Assembly: GCF_013408925.1 (NCBI RefSeq)
Contig: NZ_JACCAB010000001.1
Coordinates: 1,736,001-1,800,000, forward strand
Origin: Pedococcus badiiscoriae
GTDB lineage: Bacteria > Actinomycetota > Actinomycetes > Actinomycetales > Dermatophilaceae
Length of the DNA stretch: 64,000 bases
Direction of reading: 5' to 3'
Part shown: positions 52,608-61,402 of the stretch, one piece after another
Position numbering within the stretch: position 1 is the stretch's first letter
Layout of the letters: each line of letters opens with the position of its first letter
Notes under the pieces: model-generated
Told to the model about the DNA's origin: nothing
Databases searched by the model: none
What the model saw: the letters and a program-made list of their open reading frames with translations, nothing else
Position numbers and translations under genes: made by a program

Positions 52608-53534
52608 GTGGCCTCTCCCAGTGGTGAGCAGTGGACGCTTCGGCGCGGACGGCAGGAGGCCACCGTCGTCGAAGTGGGCGGCGGCCTGCGCACCTATCGC
52701 GTGGACGGCGCCGACATCGTGGCCGGCTACGCCGACGACGAGGTATGCCGCTCCGGTCGCGGCCAGGTGTTGATGCCGTGGCCCAACCGGATCCGCGACG
52801 GGGCCTACTCGTTCGCGGGACAGGACTACCAGCTCGGGCTGACCGAGGTCGCCCTCCGGAACGCCAACCACGGGCTGGTGCGGTGGGCCACCTGGCAGCT
52901 GCACTGGCACAACGACGACTGGTCAGCGCTGACCGTGCGCACCCGGCTGCATCCCCAGCCCGGCTGGGACGGCATCCTCGACCTCAGCGTGAACTACGTC
53001 CTGGACGAGCCGGGCCTGACCGTCAGCGTGCACGCGACGAACGTCGGCACCCAGCCGGCCCCCTTCGGCTTCGGGGCACACCCCTACATCGCCGTCGGTG
53101 AGACGCCGTTGGCCCAGGTCGAGCTCGCCGTCCCCGCAGCTCGTGAGGTGCTGGTCGACGACCGTCAGATCCCGACCGGCACCGCTCCGGTCCGGGCCGA
53201 GACGGACTTCCGAGCTGCTCGCGCGCTGGGTGCCACCGAGCTGGACACCGCGTTCACCGACCTGTCGCGGTCTCCCGCCACCGGGGCCTGGGAGGTGGTC
53301 GTGGGAGGGCTCGCGACCGGCGCGGTCACGGTGTGGGGCGACGAGGCACTGCCCTGGGTCCAGGTCTTCACGGCCAAGGGCCGCGACACGGGGGTCGACG
53401 GAGTGCGCGGCATCGCCGTGGAACCCATGTCGTGCCCGGCGAACGCCTTCAACTCCGGGGAAGGGCTCCTCGTCCTCGAGCCGGGCGACGCCTGGTCGGC
53501 TCAGTGGGGCATCGAACCCGCTGTGCTCAGCTGA
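52608..53534 (+). CDS. Aldose 1-epimerase family protein
   Basis: A 308-residue galactose-mutarotase-fold protein that interconverts sugar anomers. The conserved parts are TVVEVGGGLRTYRVDGADIVAGY, VLMPWPNRIRDGAYSFAGQDYQL with the Arg substrate ligand, NHGLVRWATWQL with a catalytic His, FGFGAHPYIAVGE with the second His, and IAVEPMSCPANAFNSGEGLLVLEPG with the catalytic Glu. Ring sugar specificity cannot be read. GTG at 52608 is chosen over a GTG three codons upstream. The 3' end is 8 bp away from the convergent MFS gene. Confidence 0.87.
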   Translation: MASPSGEQWTLRRGRQEATVVEVGGGLRTYRVDGADIVAGYADDEVCRSGRGQVLMPWPNRIRDGAYSFAGQDYQLGLTEVALRNANHGLVRWATWQLHWHNDDWSALTVRTRLHPQPGWDGILDLSVNYVLDEPGLTVSVHATNVGTQPAPFGFGAHPYIAVGETPLAQVELAVPAAREVLVDDRQIPTGTAPVRAETDFRAARALGATELDTAFTDLSRSPATGAWEVVVGGLATGAVTVWGDEALPWVQVFTAKGRDTGVDGVRGIAVEPMSCPANAFNSGEGLLVLEPGDAWSAQWGIEPAVLS

Positions 53535-54867
53535 CGGTGCCGGCTGACCCCTTCGCCTGCGCCGGCGTCACCGTCCCGGGCTCGGGCGCCGGCCCGCCGT
53601 CCTGCAGGCCGTTGACGGAGGGCGTGATCCGCCGCTCGACCGCGAAGGCCAGCGCCACCATCAGCGCGCAGCCCACGACGATCATGGCGATGAAGGCCGC
53701 CGACCAGTGGTGGCCGAGCATGAAGCCTGCGACCACGGGCCCCAGGATCGTCCCGGACTGGAACGCCCCTGCGTTGACCGCGTTGTAGCGCCCGCGCAGG
53801 TGGTCGGGGGCGAGGTCGTTCGTGATGGCGGGAATGGTCGGCTGGAGCAGCGTCTCGCCGAGCGCGAAGGCCGCGTGGAAGGCGAGGACGCCCCCGGCGG
53901 CCGCGACGCTCCCCGCGGCGAACCCGGTCAGCCCGAGCACGAGCCAGGCCAGCGCCCACAGCGCGGCCATGACCATCAGGATCCGGGTGCGCCGCCGCCC
54001 CGTGATGCGCCGCAGCACGAAGAACTGCAGCCCGACGATGACCGCCGTGTTGACGGCGAACGCGAACCCGATGACGCTCGTCGACACCTGGCTCACCTGC
54101 CGGGCGAATGCCGGGAAGCCCGCCTCCATCTGGCCGTAGCCGATGAACACGCCGAGGAAGGTCAGCACGGTGACCCACAGGACCGCCGGGTTGCGCAGGA
54201 TCGTGAGGTAGGAGCCCGCAGCCGCGCTCTCGCCCTCCGGCTTCTCGGCGCGGCCGTGCACGTGACGCAACGGCCCGACGAGCAGCCCGATCGGCACGAG
54301 CATCGAGGCCGCATCGGCGAGGAAGATCACCGTGAACGTCGAGGGCCTGGTCACGTCGGCGTAGAGGCCGCCGATCACCCCACCCAGGCCAATGCCCAGG
54401 TTGACCAGGGCGAAGTTGATCCCGAAGTACTGCTGTCGGGCGGGTCCTGTCGTGATCGCCGCGACCAGGGCGTTGAAGGCGGGCCAGGCCACCCCGAAGT
54501 TGAACCCGAGGAAGACGAAGGCCAGCGCCACGACGGCCGGGGTCGTCGCGAACGCGAGGATCACGCACCCGACCAGCTGGGCGCTGGTGCCCCACAGCAG
54601 CATCCGGCGGGCGCCGTACCGGTCGGTCAGGGCGCCTCCAGGTCCGGTGACGACGAGCGCGACGACCGCGATGAAGGCCATGAGCAGGCCTGCGAGGTCC
54701 AGCGAGATCCCACGCACCTCGTGCAGGTAGATGACGGTGAACGGCAGGGTCAGCCCGCGACCCAGGGTCTGCACCGCCACCGTCGACAGCAGCCACCGGC
54801 CCTCGACCGGCAGCTGTGCCCAGAACTCGCGGAGCCCGGACTGGCTTGGTGCTGACGACTCACTCAC
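53527..54867 (-). CDS. MFS transporter, drug-efflux type
   Basis: A 446-residue transporter with twelve hydrophobic helices. The motif A equivalent in the loop after helix 2 is GPGGALTDRYGARRMLLWGTSAQ. Helix 5 has FNFGVAWPAFNALVAAITTGPARQQYFGINFALVNLGIGLGGVIGG, as in MdtH/MFS drug exporters. A charged central loop (HVHGRAEKPEGESAAAG) divides the halves, and FALGETLLQPTIPAITNDLAPDHLRGRYNAVN follows. The soluble C-tail is Pro/Ala-rich. The GTG start at 54867 gives a protein beginning MSESSAPSQ, the shortest start that keeps helix 1. Cargo unknown. Confidence 0.87.
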   Translation of the reverse strand: MSESSAPSQSGLREFWAQLPVEGRWLLSTVAVQTLGRGLTLPFTVIYLHEVRGISLDLAGLLMAFIAVVALVVTGPGGALTDRYGARRMLLWGTSAQLVGCVILAFATTPAVVALAFVFLGFNFGVAWPAFNALVAAITTGPARQQYFGINFALVNLGIGLGGVIGGLYADVTRPSTFTVIFLADAASMLVPIGLLVGPLRHVHGRAEKPEGESAAAGSYLTILRNPAVLWVTVLTFLGVFIGYGQMEAGFPAFARQVSQVSTSVIGFAFAVNTAVIVGLQFFVLRRITGRRRTRILMVMAALWALAWLVLGLTGFAAGSVAAAGGVLAFHAAFALGETLLQPTIPAITNDLAPDHLRGRYNAVNAGAFQSGTILGPVVAGFMLGHHWSAAFIAMIVVGCALMVALAFAVERRITPSVNGLQDGGPAPEPGTVTPAQAKGSAGTVS

Positions 54868-55023
54868 CCGTCGATCCTCCCGCACGCCACCGACGGCGGG
54901 ACACCGGGTTTCCGGCGGAGCGCCCTGTGAGCACGCGGCATACCGAGAAAGGATTTGGAGCCACCCGATAACCTTGCGAGTGCGCAACGACGCACCCCAA
55001 CTTTCGAGGCAAGAGGAAGACAA

Positions 55024-55419
55024 GTGCCTACTGGCAAGGTCAAGTGGTACGACGCGGAGAAGGGCTTCGGCTTCATCTCCGACGACGACGGAAGCGACGT
55101 GTTCCTGCACGCGAACGCCCTCCCCGAGGGGGTCGCCACGCTCAAGGGTGGCGCCCGCGTGGAGTTCAGCGTGGCCGAGGGACGCCGCGGCACGCAGGCC
55201 CTGCAGGTGACCCTGCTCGAGGCCGCTCCCACCGTCAGCGCCGGCAAGCGTGAGGCGTCGCGCAAGTCCCCCGAGGACCTCGCGCCGCTGGTCGAGGACG
55301 CCATCAAGCTGCTCGACAACGCGTCCAACTCGCTGCGGCGCGGGCGTCGTCCCGAGAAGGACCACGCCACCAAGCTCGCCGCCGTCCTGCGCTTCCTCGC
55401 CGACCAGATCGAGCCGTGA
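55024..55419 (+). CDS. Cold-shock domain protein with C-terminal extension
   Basis: A 131-residue nucleic-acid chaperone. The cold-shock domain (1-67) has MPTGKVKWYDAEKGFGFISDDDGSDVFLHANAL, with RNP1 KGFGFI and RNP2 DVFLHA. A 64-residue charged helical extension (REASRKSPEDLAPLVEDAIKLLDNASNSLRRGRRPEKDHATKLAAVLRFLADQIEP) is typical of the longer actinobacterial CspB-like proteins, about twice the length of CspA. GTG at 55024 follows AAGAGGAAGA. An octamer copy lies upstream at 54936. It is followed by DUF3027, an arrangement conserved in actinobacteria. Confidence 0.93.
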   Translation: MPTGKVKWYDAEKGFGFISDDDGSDVFLHANALPEGVATLKGGARVEFSVAEGRRGTQALQVTLLEAAPTVSAGKREASRKSPEDLAPLVEDAIKLLDNASNSLRRGRRPEKDHATKLAAVLRFLADQIEP

Positions 55420-56153
55420 TGGCGCCCAAGGACGACGCCGTCCTGGCCGGGGCTGTGGACCTGGCCCGTGAGGCTGCCGAGTCGATCGCCGAGCAGGGCA
55501 CCGTTGGTGACCACCTCGGCATGCAGATGGACGACGAGCGGCTGGCCACGCACTTCTTCGCCTGCGAAGCCGTCGCCTACCCCGGCTGGCGCTGGGCGAT
55601 CACCCTCGCCCGGGTGCCGCGCGGCAAGGTCGCGACCGTGTGCGAGACCAACCTCGTGCCCGGCGAGGGTGCACTGCTGTCCCCTCCGTGGCTCCCGTAT
55701 GCCGAGCGCCTGGCGCCCGGTGACCTCAGCGCCGGCGACGTGCTCCCCTACAAGGAGGACGACCCGCTGCTCGAGGCCGGGTTCGAGGCCACCGGCGACG
55801 AGGAGGTCGACGAGCTCGCCGCCTACGAGCTGGGTCTGGGACGCAAGCGCGTCCTGTCGGCCGAGGGTCGCGAGGCCGCGGCCCAGCGGTGGTACGAGGG
55901 CGAGAACGGCCCGCACGCCGAGGTCGCCGAGAAGGCCCCGGCACCCTGCTCCTCCTGCGGGTACTTCCTCCCGATGGCGGGTGCACTCCGCTCTTTTTTC
56001 GGCGTGTGCGCCAACGCCTGGTCACCTTCCGACGGTCGCGTCGTGAGCATTGACCACGGCTGCGGCGCCCACTCCGAGATCGACGCCGAGCCGGCTGAGC
56101 CCATGCCGGTCGGTCAGCCCATCGTCGACGAGATCGCCTACGACCTCGTCTGA
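55419..56153 (+). CDS. DUF3027 domain protein
   Basis: A 244-residue actinobacterial conserved protein. It has an N-terminal helical segment (AVDLAREAAESIAEQGTVGDHLG), a central domain around THFFACEAVAYPGWRWAITLARVPRGKVATVCETNLVPGEGALLSPPWLPY, and a late PCSSCGYFLPMAGALRSFFGVCANAWSPSDGRVVSIDHGCGAHSE part. That part has a CxxC and two more Cys, which look like a zinc site. Function is unknown. It starts directly at the cold-shock gene's stop (one-base overlap, TGATG), so the two are coupled. Confidence 0.85.
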   Translation: MAPKDDAVLAGAVDLAREAAESIAEQGTVGDHLGMQMDDERLATHFFACEAVAYPGWRWAITLARVPRGKVATVCETNLVPGEGALLSPPWLPYAERLAPGDLSAGDVLPYKEDDPLLEAGFEATGDEEVDELAAYELGLGRKRVLSAEGREAAAQRWYEGENGPHAEVAEKAPAPCSSCGYFLPMAGALRSFFGVCANAWSPSDGRVVSIDHGCGAHSEIDAEPAEPMPVGQPIVDEIAYDLV

Positions 56154-56187
56154 GCCGGTGGGTCGCACCGTCTGACCGGAGGGCGCG

Positions 56188-56454
56188 TCAGTCGGCCCCG
56201 GCGGCGTTGCCGCGACCCCGGCGGACGTACGAGAAGCCGATGAATCCGAGCACGAGGCCCGCCACCGGGACCCAGGGCCACCAGTGACGCTCGCCCTGGT
56301 GCAGCACGGGCACAGCCAGGACGACGGCCAGCGTGACGACCCAGCCGAGCTGTCCCCAGAGCACGACCCGCGCGGTGCTGACAGCCAGCGGCTTCAGCTC
56401 TCCGTCGCCGCCGGGTCCGGCCTGACCCTCAGCGGGGGGCTGCGACTCGCTCAT
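56188..56454 (-). CDS. DUF2530 small membrane protein
   Basis: An 88-residue protein with two membrane helices (VVLWGQLGWVVTLAVVLAVPVL and PWVPVAGLVLGFIGFSYVRRG) and a hydrophilic N-terminus (PPAEGQAGPGGDGELKPLAV). It matches the actinobacterial DUF2530 layout, usually found beside the purine permease/MarR region. No function is assigned. ATG at 56454 (MSESQPP) follows GGCTGCCCGGC, a weak Shine-Dalgarno. It is divergent from the purine permease gene. Confidence 0.75.
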   Translation of the reverse strand: MSESQPPAEGQAGPGGDGELKPLAVSTARVVLWGQLGWVVTLAVVLAVPVLHQGERHWWPWVPVAGLVLGFIGFSYVRRGRGNAAGAD

Positions 56455-56509
56455 GCCGGGCAGCCTATCTTTCGCGACGACACCGCGATGAGGCCCTACT
56501 CTGCTGCCC

Positions 56510-58027
56510 ATGGCCAAGCCCCCCACACAGTCTGAGGCGCCACTGCGCCCGTCCGCGAAGACGCCCCCCGCCCGAGGCCTCGACGGCTTCTTCCGGATCA
56601 CCGAGCGTGGTTCCACCCTCGGCCGCGAGATCCGCGGCGGGCTGGTCACGTTCTTCACGATGGCGTACATCGTCGTCCTGAACCCGCTCATCATCGGGAC
56701 CCAGCAGGACGGTTCCGGCAAGTTCCTCGGTGGCGGTGACGTGGTCCACGCGATCACGTTGGTGGCCGCCGGCACCGCCCTGGTGGCCGGGGTCATGACC
56801 GTCCTCATGGGCGTGGTCGCCAACTTCCCGATCGCGCTCGCCACGGGCCTGGGCCTCAACGCCTTCGTCACCTTCGGCATCGCGAAGCTGCCGAACATGA
56901 CGTGGGCCGACGCGATGGGCCTGGTCGTCATCGAGGGCGTGATCATCACGATCCTCGTGCTGACCGGTTTCCGGCAGGCGGTCTTCCGCGCCATCCCGAG
57001 TGAGCTGAAGACCGCGATCTCGGTCGGCATCGGCCTGTTCATCGCGATCATCGGGCTGGTCGACGCCGGTTTCGTGCGCAAGCCTGCCGCCGGTCCCGTG
57101 CCGGTCGAGCTCGGCATCGGTGGGTTCCTCAACGGGTGGCCGCTGCTCGTCTTCGTCGTCGGCCTGCTGGCGATCATCGTCATGATGGTCAAGCGGGTGA
57201 GGGGCGCCATCCTCTACGGCATCATCGGCGCGACCGTCCTGGCGGTCATCATCGAGGCCGTCGGCAAGATCGGCTCCCAGACCGACGCCACCGGCAAGGT
57301 CGTCAACCCGGCCGGCTGGGGGCTCAACGTCCCCAAGCTGCCTGACCAGGTCCTCGACGTCCCCAACTTCGGACTGCTGGGTCACTTCAGCGTGCTGGGC
57401 TCGTTCTCCAAGATCGGCGTCGTCTCCGCGGTGCTGCTCGTCTTCACCCTGCTGCTGGCCGACTTCTTCGACACGATGGGCACGATGGTCGCCATCGGCG
57501 CCGAGGCCGGGCTGCTCGACAAGGCCGGCAACCCGCCGAACTCCGACAAGATCCTGCTGGTCGACTCGGTGGCCGCCATCGCCGGAGGCGCCGGATCCGT
57601 GTCGTCGAACACCTCGTACATCGAGTCGGCCTCCGGTGTCGGCGAGGGCGCGCGCACGGGCCTCGCCTCGGTCGTCACGGGCGTCCTGTTCCTGCTCGCG
57701 ACCTTCCTCGCGCCGCTCGTCAAGATCGTCCCCTACGAGGCGGCGACGCCGGCCCTGGTCGTCGTGGGCTTCCTGATGATGCAGCAGGTCAAGGGCATCG
57801 ACTGGGACGACCTCGAGATCGCGATCCCGGCCTTCCTGACGATCGTGCTCATGCCGTTCACGTACTCGATCACCGCGGGGATCGGCGCCGGGTTCGTCGT
57901 CTACACCCTCATCAAGGTCGTGCGCGGCAAGTCCAGCGTGATCCACCCGCTGCTGTGGGCGGTGTCCGGACTGTTCGTCCTCTACTTCGCGATCGACCCG
58001 GTCAAGAGCCTGCTCGGGGTCCACTGA
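56510..58027 (+). CDS. NCS2/AzgA-type purine (hypoxanthine/guanine/adenine) permease
   Basis: A 505-residue transporter with about twelve to fourteen helices of the AzgA branch of the NCS2 family. It imports purine bases with protons. Markers are RGGLVTFFTMAYIVVLNPLIIG at helix 1, GLGLNAFVTFG, TGFRQAVFRAIPSELKTAISVGIGLFIAIIGLVDAGFV, VLLVFTLLLADFFDTMGTMVAIGAEAG with the substrate Asp, and GAGSVSSNTSYIESASGVGEGARTGL, the helix-10 Asn/Thr motif. The N-terminus is a 25-residue basic/Pro tail. It ends at a strong terminator built on two octamer copies. No purine riboswitch was seen upstream. Confidence 0.92.
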   Translation: MAKPPTQSEAPLRPSAKTPPARGLDGFFRITERGSTLGREIRGGLVTFFTMAYIVVLNPLIIGTQQDGSGKFLGGGDVVHAITLVAAGTALVAGVMTVLMGVVANFPIALATGLGLNAFVTFGIAKLPNMTWADAMGLVVIEGVIITILVLTGFRQAVFRAIPSELKTAISVGIGLFIAIIGLVDAGFVRKPAAGPVPVELGIGGFLNGWPLLVFVVGLLAIIVMMVKRVRGAILYGIIGATVLAVIIEAVGKIGSQTDATGKVVNPAGWGLNVPKLPDQVLDVPNFGLLGHFSVLGSFSKIGVVSAVLLVFTLLLADFFDTMGTMVAIGAEAGLLDKAGNPPNSDKILLVDSVAAIAGGAGSVSSNTSYIESASGVGEGARTGLASVVTGVLFLLATFLAPLVKIVPYEAATPALVVVGFLMMQQVKGIDWDDLEIAIPAFLTIVLMPFTYSITAGIGAGFVVYTLIKVVRGKSSVIHPLLWAVSGLFVLYFAIDPVKSLLGVH

Positions 58028-58043
58028 CCGAACCCGCCCGACC

Positions 58044-58088
58044 CGTATGCCGCGTGGCCCCCGCCGGGGCCGCGCGGCATACGTTTTT
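58044..58088 (+). terminator. Intrinsic terminator made from two inverted GTATGCCG octamers
   Basis: Stem CGTATGCCGCGTGGCCCC (58044-58061) with GGGGCCGCGCGGCATACG (58066-58083), 17 Watson-Crick pairs and one G-U, loop CGCC, then TTTTT. The octamer and its complement form the base of the stem. Confidence 0.95.
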
Positions 58089-58110
58089 CGAGGGATGGTT
58101 GCGTCACGAA

Positions 58111-58144
58111 ATACTTAGCACAGGTAATGAGTTATGCTAAGTAT
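58111..58144. promoter_or_regulatory. MarR-type operator upstream of the marR-MFS operon
   Basis: A perfect inverted repeat ATACTTAGCA-N14-TGCTAAGTAT ending 16 bp before the MarR start. It is AT-rich and palindromic like MarR sites, and is probably bound by the MarR protein encoded next, shutting off its own operon. Confidence 0.82.
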
Positions 58145-58160
58145 CGACAAGGAGGCACCC

Positions 58161-58628
58161 ATGACCCCACCCCGCGCGCGCTCGCGCCGCGCTGCCGATG
58201 CCGGGCTGTCCCCCTCCGCGGTCTCCGCCCTGGCCGGCGAGCTCCGTCTCGCCTGCATGCGCATCTCCCGCCGTGTCCGGTTCGAGAGCCCGCACGTCGT
58301 GGCGCCGCACCAGTTCTCGGTGCTCTGCCGCCTCGAGGAGGCGCCGCGCACGCCGAGTGAGCTCGCAGAGATCGAGAAGGTGAGTGGTCCCAGCATGACC
58401 CGCACGGTCGCGGCCCTCGTCGAGCGCGGTCTGGTCGCGCGCACCGACGACCCCGCCGATCGCAGGCAGGTGATCCTGTCCCTCACCCCCGCCGCGACCA
58501 CGGTGCTGAAGGACATCCGCCGCAAGCGCGACGCGTGGATGTCCGTGCGCGTCGGCCACCTGACCCCGGCCGAGCAGGACGTGCTGCGGCAGGCGTCGGC
58601 CATCCTCACCCGGGTGGCCAACGAGTGA
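58161..58628 (+). CDS. MarR-family transcriptional regulator
   Basis: A 155-residue winged-helix regulator: helices LSPSAVSALAGELRLACMRISRRVRFES, then HQFSVLCRLEEAPRTPSELAEIEKVSGPSMTRTVAALVERGLVARTDDPADRRQVILSLTPA, the HTH and wing with DxRxxxL. It likely dimerises and responds to a hydrophobic compound exported by the MFS gene downstream. ATG at 58161 follows a perfect AAGGAGG. The long perfect palindrome upstream is the likely autoregulatory operator, and the stop overlaps the MFS start (GTGA). Confidence 0.92.
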   Translation: MTPPRARSRRAADAGLSPSAVSALAGELRLACMRISRRVRFESPHVVAPHQFSVLCRLEEAPRTPSELAEIEKVSGPSMTRTVAALVERGLVARTDDPADRRQVILSLTPAATTVLKDIRRKRDAWMSVRVGHLTPAEQDVLRQASAILTRVANE

Positions 58629-59923
58629 GCCCCACGTTCTCGTCGCTCGGCGTCCGCAACTACCGGATCTATGCCACCGGTGCGTTCATCTCCAACATCG
58701 GCACCTGGATGGGCCGGGTCGCCCAGGACTGGCTGGTCCTGACCGAGCTGACCCACCACTCGTCCAGCGCGCTCGGGATCGTCACCGGGTTGCAGTTCCT
58801 GCCGTTCCTGCTGCTCGCCCCCTGGGCCGGGATGATCGCCGACCGGTACCCCAAGCGACGGATCCTGGCGATCACCCAGACCTCGCTGGCCCTGTCGTCG
58901 CTGGCCCTCGGGCTGCTCGTCGTCACCGGGCAGGCCCAGCTCTGGATGGTCTACGTCATCGCGCTCTTCACCGGGGTGGCGACCGCCGTCGACAACCCCG
59001 CCCGGCAGACCTTCGTGTCCGAGATGGTGCCGCGCGAGCGGCTGGCCAACGCCGTGTCGCTCAACAGCGCGTCGTTCAACGCCGGGCGCCTCATCGGCCC
59101 CGGCGTCGCGGGCCTGACCATCGCGGCCTTCGGCACGGGGTGGACGCTGTTGCTCAACACCCTGACGTTCGTGGCGGTGATGGTGGCCCTGGCGTCGATG
59201 CGGGCCAGCGAGCTGCGGCCCGCGCCCGCCCTCGCCCGAGGGAGCGGGGCGATCCGGGAGGGGCTGGCCTATGTGCGCAGCCGACCCGACCTCCAGCTCG
59301 TGATGGCCCTGGTCTTCGTGCTCGGCACGTTCGGGATGAACTTCCAGATCACCACCGCGCTGATGGCCACCAAGGAGTTCGGCAAGGGTCCCCAGGAGTA
59401 CGGGCTGCTCGGCTCGGTCATGGCCATCGGGTCGCTGACCGCCGCGCTGCTGTCCGCACGCAGGGCCCGGCCACGGCTGCGGGTCCTGCTCGTCGCGCTC
59501 GTGGGCTTCACCGTCGCCAGCGGCCTGGCCGCGCTCGCGCCCACCTACCTGATGTTCGCGCTCGCCCTCGTCCCGGTGGGACTCACGGCGCTGACCGCCC
59601 TGACGACGGCCAACGCCATGGTCCAGCTCAGCGTCGATCCCGCGATGCGCGGCCGGGTGATGGCGCTGTACATGGCGATCTTCATGGGCGGCACCCCACT
59701 CGGCGCCCCGCTCATCGGCTGGATCGGCGACGTCGCCGGCGCCCGCTGGACGGTCGGCATCGGCACCATCGCCGTGGGGGTCATGCTGGTGGCGGTGTCC
59801 ATCCGGACGGCCAGGCGCGAGAATGTCCAGGTGAGCTACGAGTCACAGCGGCGCCCGCGCATCAGGATCCGCACGCTTCCGCAGCCCGAGGTCTCCGAGC
59901 CCCTCCCCGAGGCGGTCCGATGA
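58625..59923 (+). CDS. MFS transporter (EntS/DHA3-like), MarR-regulated
   Basis: A 432-residue transporter with twelve helices of the enterobactin-exporter-like MFS group: SLGVRNYRIYATGAFISNIGTWMGRVAQDWLVLTEL at helix 1, FLPFLLLAPWAGMIADRYPKRRILAITQ as motif A, VDNPARQTFVSEMVPRERLANAVSLNSASFNAGRLIGPGVAG, and MRGRVMALYMAIFMGGTPLGAPLIG. The cytoplasmic C-tail is basic (QRRPRIRIRTLPQPE). The GTG start overlaps the MarR stop; its stop overlaps the start of a 28-codon gene (ATGA). It likely exports a toxic or signal compound sensed by the MarR protein. Confidence 0.9.
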   Translation: MSPTFSSLGVRNYRIYATGAFISNIGTWMGRVAQDWLVLTELTHHSSSALGIVTGLQFLPFLLLAPWAGMIADRYPKRRILAITQTSLALSSLALGLLVVTGQAQLWMVYVIALFTGVATAVDNPARQTFVSEMVPRERLANAVSLNSASFNAGRLIGPGVAGLTIAAFGTGWTLLLNTLTFVAVMVALASMRASELRPAPALARGSGAIREGLAYVRSRPDLQLVMALVFVLGTFGMNFQITTALMATKEFGKGPQEYGLLGSVMAIGSLTAALLSARRARPRLRVLLVALVGFTVASGLAALAPTYLMFALALVPVGLTALTALTTANAMVQLSVDPAMRGRVMALYMAIFMGGTPLGAPLIGWIGDVAGARWTVGIGTIAVGVMLVAVSIRTARRENVQVSYESQRRPRIRIRTLPQPEVSEPLPEAVR

Positions 59924-60006
59924 CCCCGGTCTTTCGGCGTCGGGTCACCATCGCCGTCCTGGTGATCGTGGTGGCGGCTGCCGTCGTGGCGAGCATCCTG
60001 CACTGA
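59920..60006 (+). CDS. 28-residue single-helix membrane micropeptide
   Basis: A very short gene overlapping the MFS stop as ATGA. The product starts MTPVFRRRVTIAVLVIVVA, a basic N-terminus followed by one hydrophobic helix that runs to the C-terminal His. The layout (basic residues inside, one membrane pass) and tight coupling fit a small protein that helps or regulates the MFS transporter. No homology can be claimed from so short a sequence; the overlap and a terminator 36 bp after its stop are the main support. Confidence 0.55.
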   Translation: MTPVFRRRVTIAVLVIVVAAAVVASILH

Positions 60007-60041
60007 GCCACTGAGCCCAGCCGCCGGCGACCCCGGGATGC

Positions 60042-60078
60042 CGAAGGCCCACCGGGAGGGGCGTCCGGTGGGCCTTCG
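60042..60078. terminator. Terminator after the marR-MFS operon
   Basis: Perfect 14-bp stem CGAAGGCCCACCGG/CCGGTGGGCCTTCG with a 9-nt loop, between convergent transcription units (MFS operon and lytic transglycosylase). Confidence 0.9.
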
Positions 60079-60112
60079 TGGTAGCCATGGGGGTTTGGCT
60101 ACCGGGTGGGGG

Positions 60113-61402
60113 TCAGTGCGGCCGACAGGCGATCGTGATCCCCAGCACGTTGAGGACCGGGTCGTAGCCACTGGGGCACTTGCCGTTCGTCGGTAGGACC
60201 GTAGGCAGGGGGACCGGCGCAGGTGTGGACGGCGTCGGGCTGGGGACCGGCTTCGGGGTCGGGATGGGAGCGGGGGTCTTGGTGATGCCACCGACCACTC
60301 CGCCGACCACGCCGCCCACCACGCCGGGCACGGTGCCCACGACGCCGCCACCGGGCTGCGGACTCGGCGTGCTGCCCGTGCCCGTGCCGGCAACGCCGGA
60401 GCCGGACCCGCCGGACTTGGAACCACCCGCGGCCCCGGGCTTCGCACCGGCCGAGGTGCCGCCCTTGGCCGCCGAGCCGGAGCCCGAGGCGGGCTGCTGC
60501 GCCTGCACCGCGTTGTAGCTCGCCATCGGCTGGGGGTCGCCCGACGGCAGGAAGGGCGAGCCGTTGCGCTGAGCCTGGGACAGGTCGGAGCCGGGGATGA
60601 CCGTGTAGCCACCGCGGTAGCCGGCGGCGATCGCCAGCACCTCGTTGGCGTAGGCGTCACTGTGGTTGTAGCGCAGCACGGCCGAGCGGGCGCCGGAGTC
60701 GGTGCTCAGGTCGCCAGGGCCGGAGCAGAGGTAGACGGCGGTCGCCGTGGCGGCGTCGGCCATGTTCTGCGGGTCCTTGCGTCCGTCGCCGTTCGCGTCC
60801 ACGCCCACCACCCGCCAGGTGCCGGGGATGAACTGCATCGGGCCGACCGCGCGGTCCCAGGTGAGGTCGCGGTCGTAGACGCCGTTGTCGGTGTCGTGGA
60901 TGACGGCGGTGTTGTTGCTGCCGTTGAGCGGGATGCCGTAGATGCCGGGGCGCACGGTGCCGTCACGGTCGATGCCGTTGCCGCCGTACCGGCCGTGGTT
61001 GGACTCGACCTTGCCGATGGCGGCGATGAGGGCCCAGTCGATCCGGCACTGGGTGTCGGCGGCGTCGACGATCGTGGCCGCCCGCCGGTAGGCGTCCAGG
61101 GCAGCAGCGGGGATGCCGTTGGCGCTCATCGACAGGGGCAGGCCGGACGACGAGGAGAAGCCGGATGACGAGGAGAGGGGGGTCGGCTGGGCCTCCGGCG
61201 GGGCCGGCAGCTCGGGCAGCGGCGGGGCGGCCTGGCCGGTGATCGGTTCGCTGGGCACGGTGACGACCGGGGTGTGGTCCGCGACGATGTCGGTCGCGGC
61301 GCTGCCGCCCGTGGCCGCCAGGGCCACGCCCGCGCCGATGAGGGCGATAGCGGGCACACCCCCTGCGATCTTGCGCCACGGCAGTCGCGTCGTGCGTGTC
61401 AT
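60113..61402 (-). CDS. Secreted lytic murein transglycosylase
   Basis: A 429-residue exported peptidoglycan lyase. The signal peptide is at about 1-30 (basic MTRTTRLPWRKI then AGGVPAIALIGAGVALAATGG). A Pro/Ser linker follows. The SLT domain at about 100-290 has DWALIAAIGKVESNHGRYGGNGIDRDG with the catalytic Glu, GVYDRDLTWDRAVGPMQFIPGTWRVVG and ANGDGRKDPQNMADAATATAVYLC, as in MltB-type lytic transglycosylases. A 130-residue Gly/Ser/Pro/Val low-complexity tail ends CPSGYDPVLNVLGITIACRPH. GAGGAG precedes ATG at 61402. The 124-bp leader has two GTAAC elements; it does not look like a ydaO riboswitch. Confidence 0.9.
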   Translation of the reverse strand: MTRTTRLPWRKIAGGVPAIALIGAGVALAATGGSAATDIVADHTPVVTVPSEPITGQAAPPLPELPAPPEAQPTPLSSSSGFSSSSGLPLSMSANGIPAAALDAYRRAATIVDAADTQCRIDWALIAAIGKVESNHGRYGGNGIDRDGTVRPGIYGIPLNGSNNTAVIHDTDNGVYDRDLTWDRAVGPMQFIPGTWRVVGVDANGDGRKDPQNMADAATATAVYLCSGPGDLSTDSGARSAVLRYNHSDAYANEVLAIAAGYRGGYTVIPGSDLSQAQRNGSPFLPSGDPQPMASYNAVQAQQPASGSGSAAKGGTSAGAKPGAAGGSKSGGSGSGVAGTGTGSTPSPQPGGGVVGTVPGVVGGVVGGVVGGITKTPAPIPTPKPVPSPTPSTPAPVPLPTVLPTNGKCPSGYDPVLNVLGITIACRPH

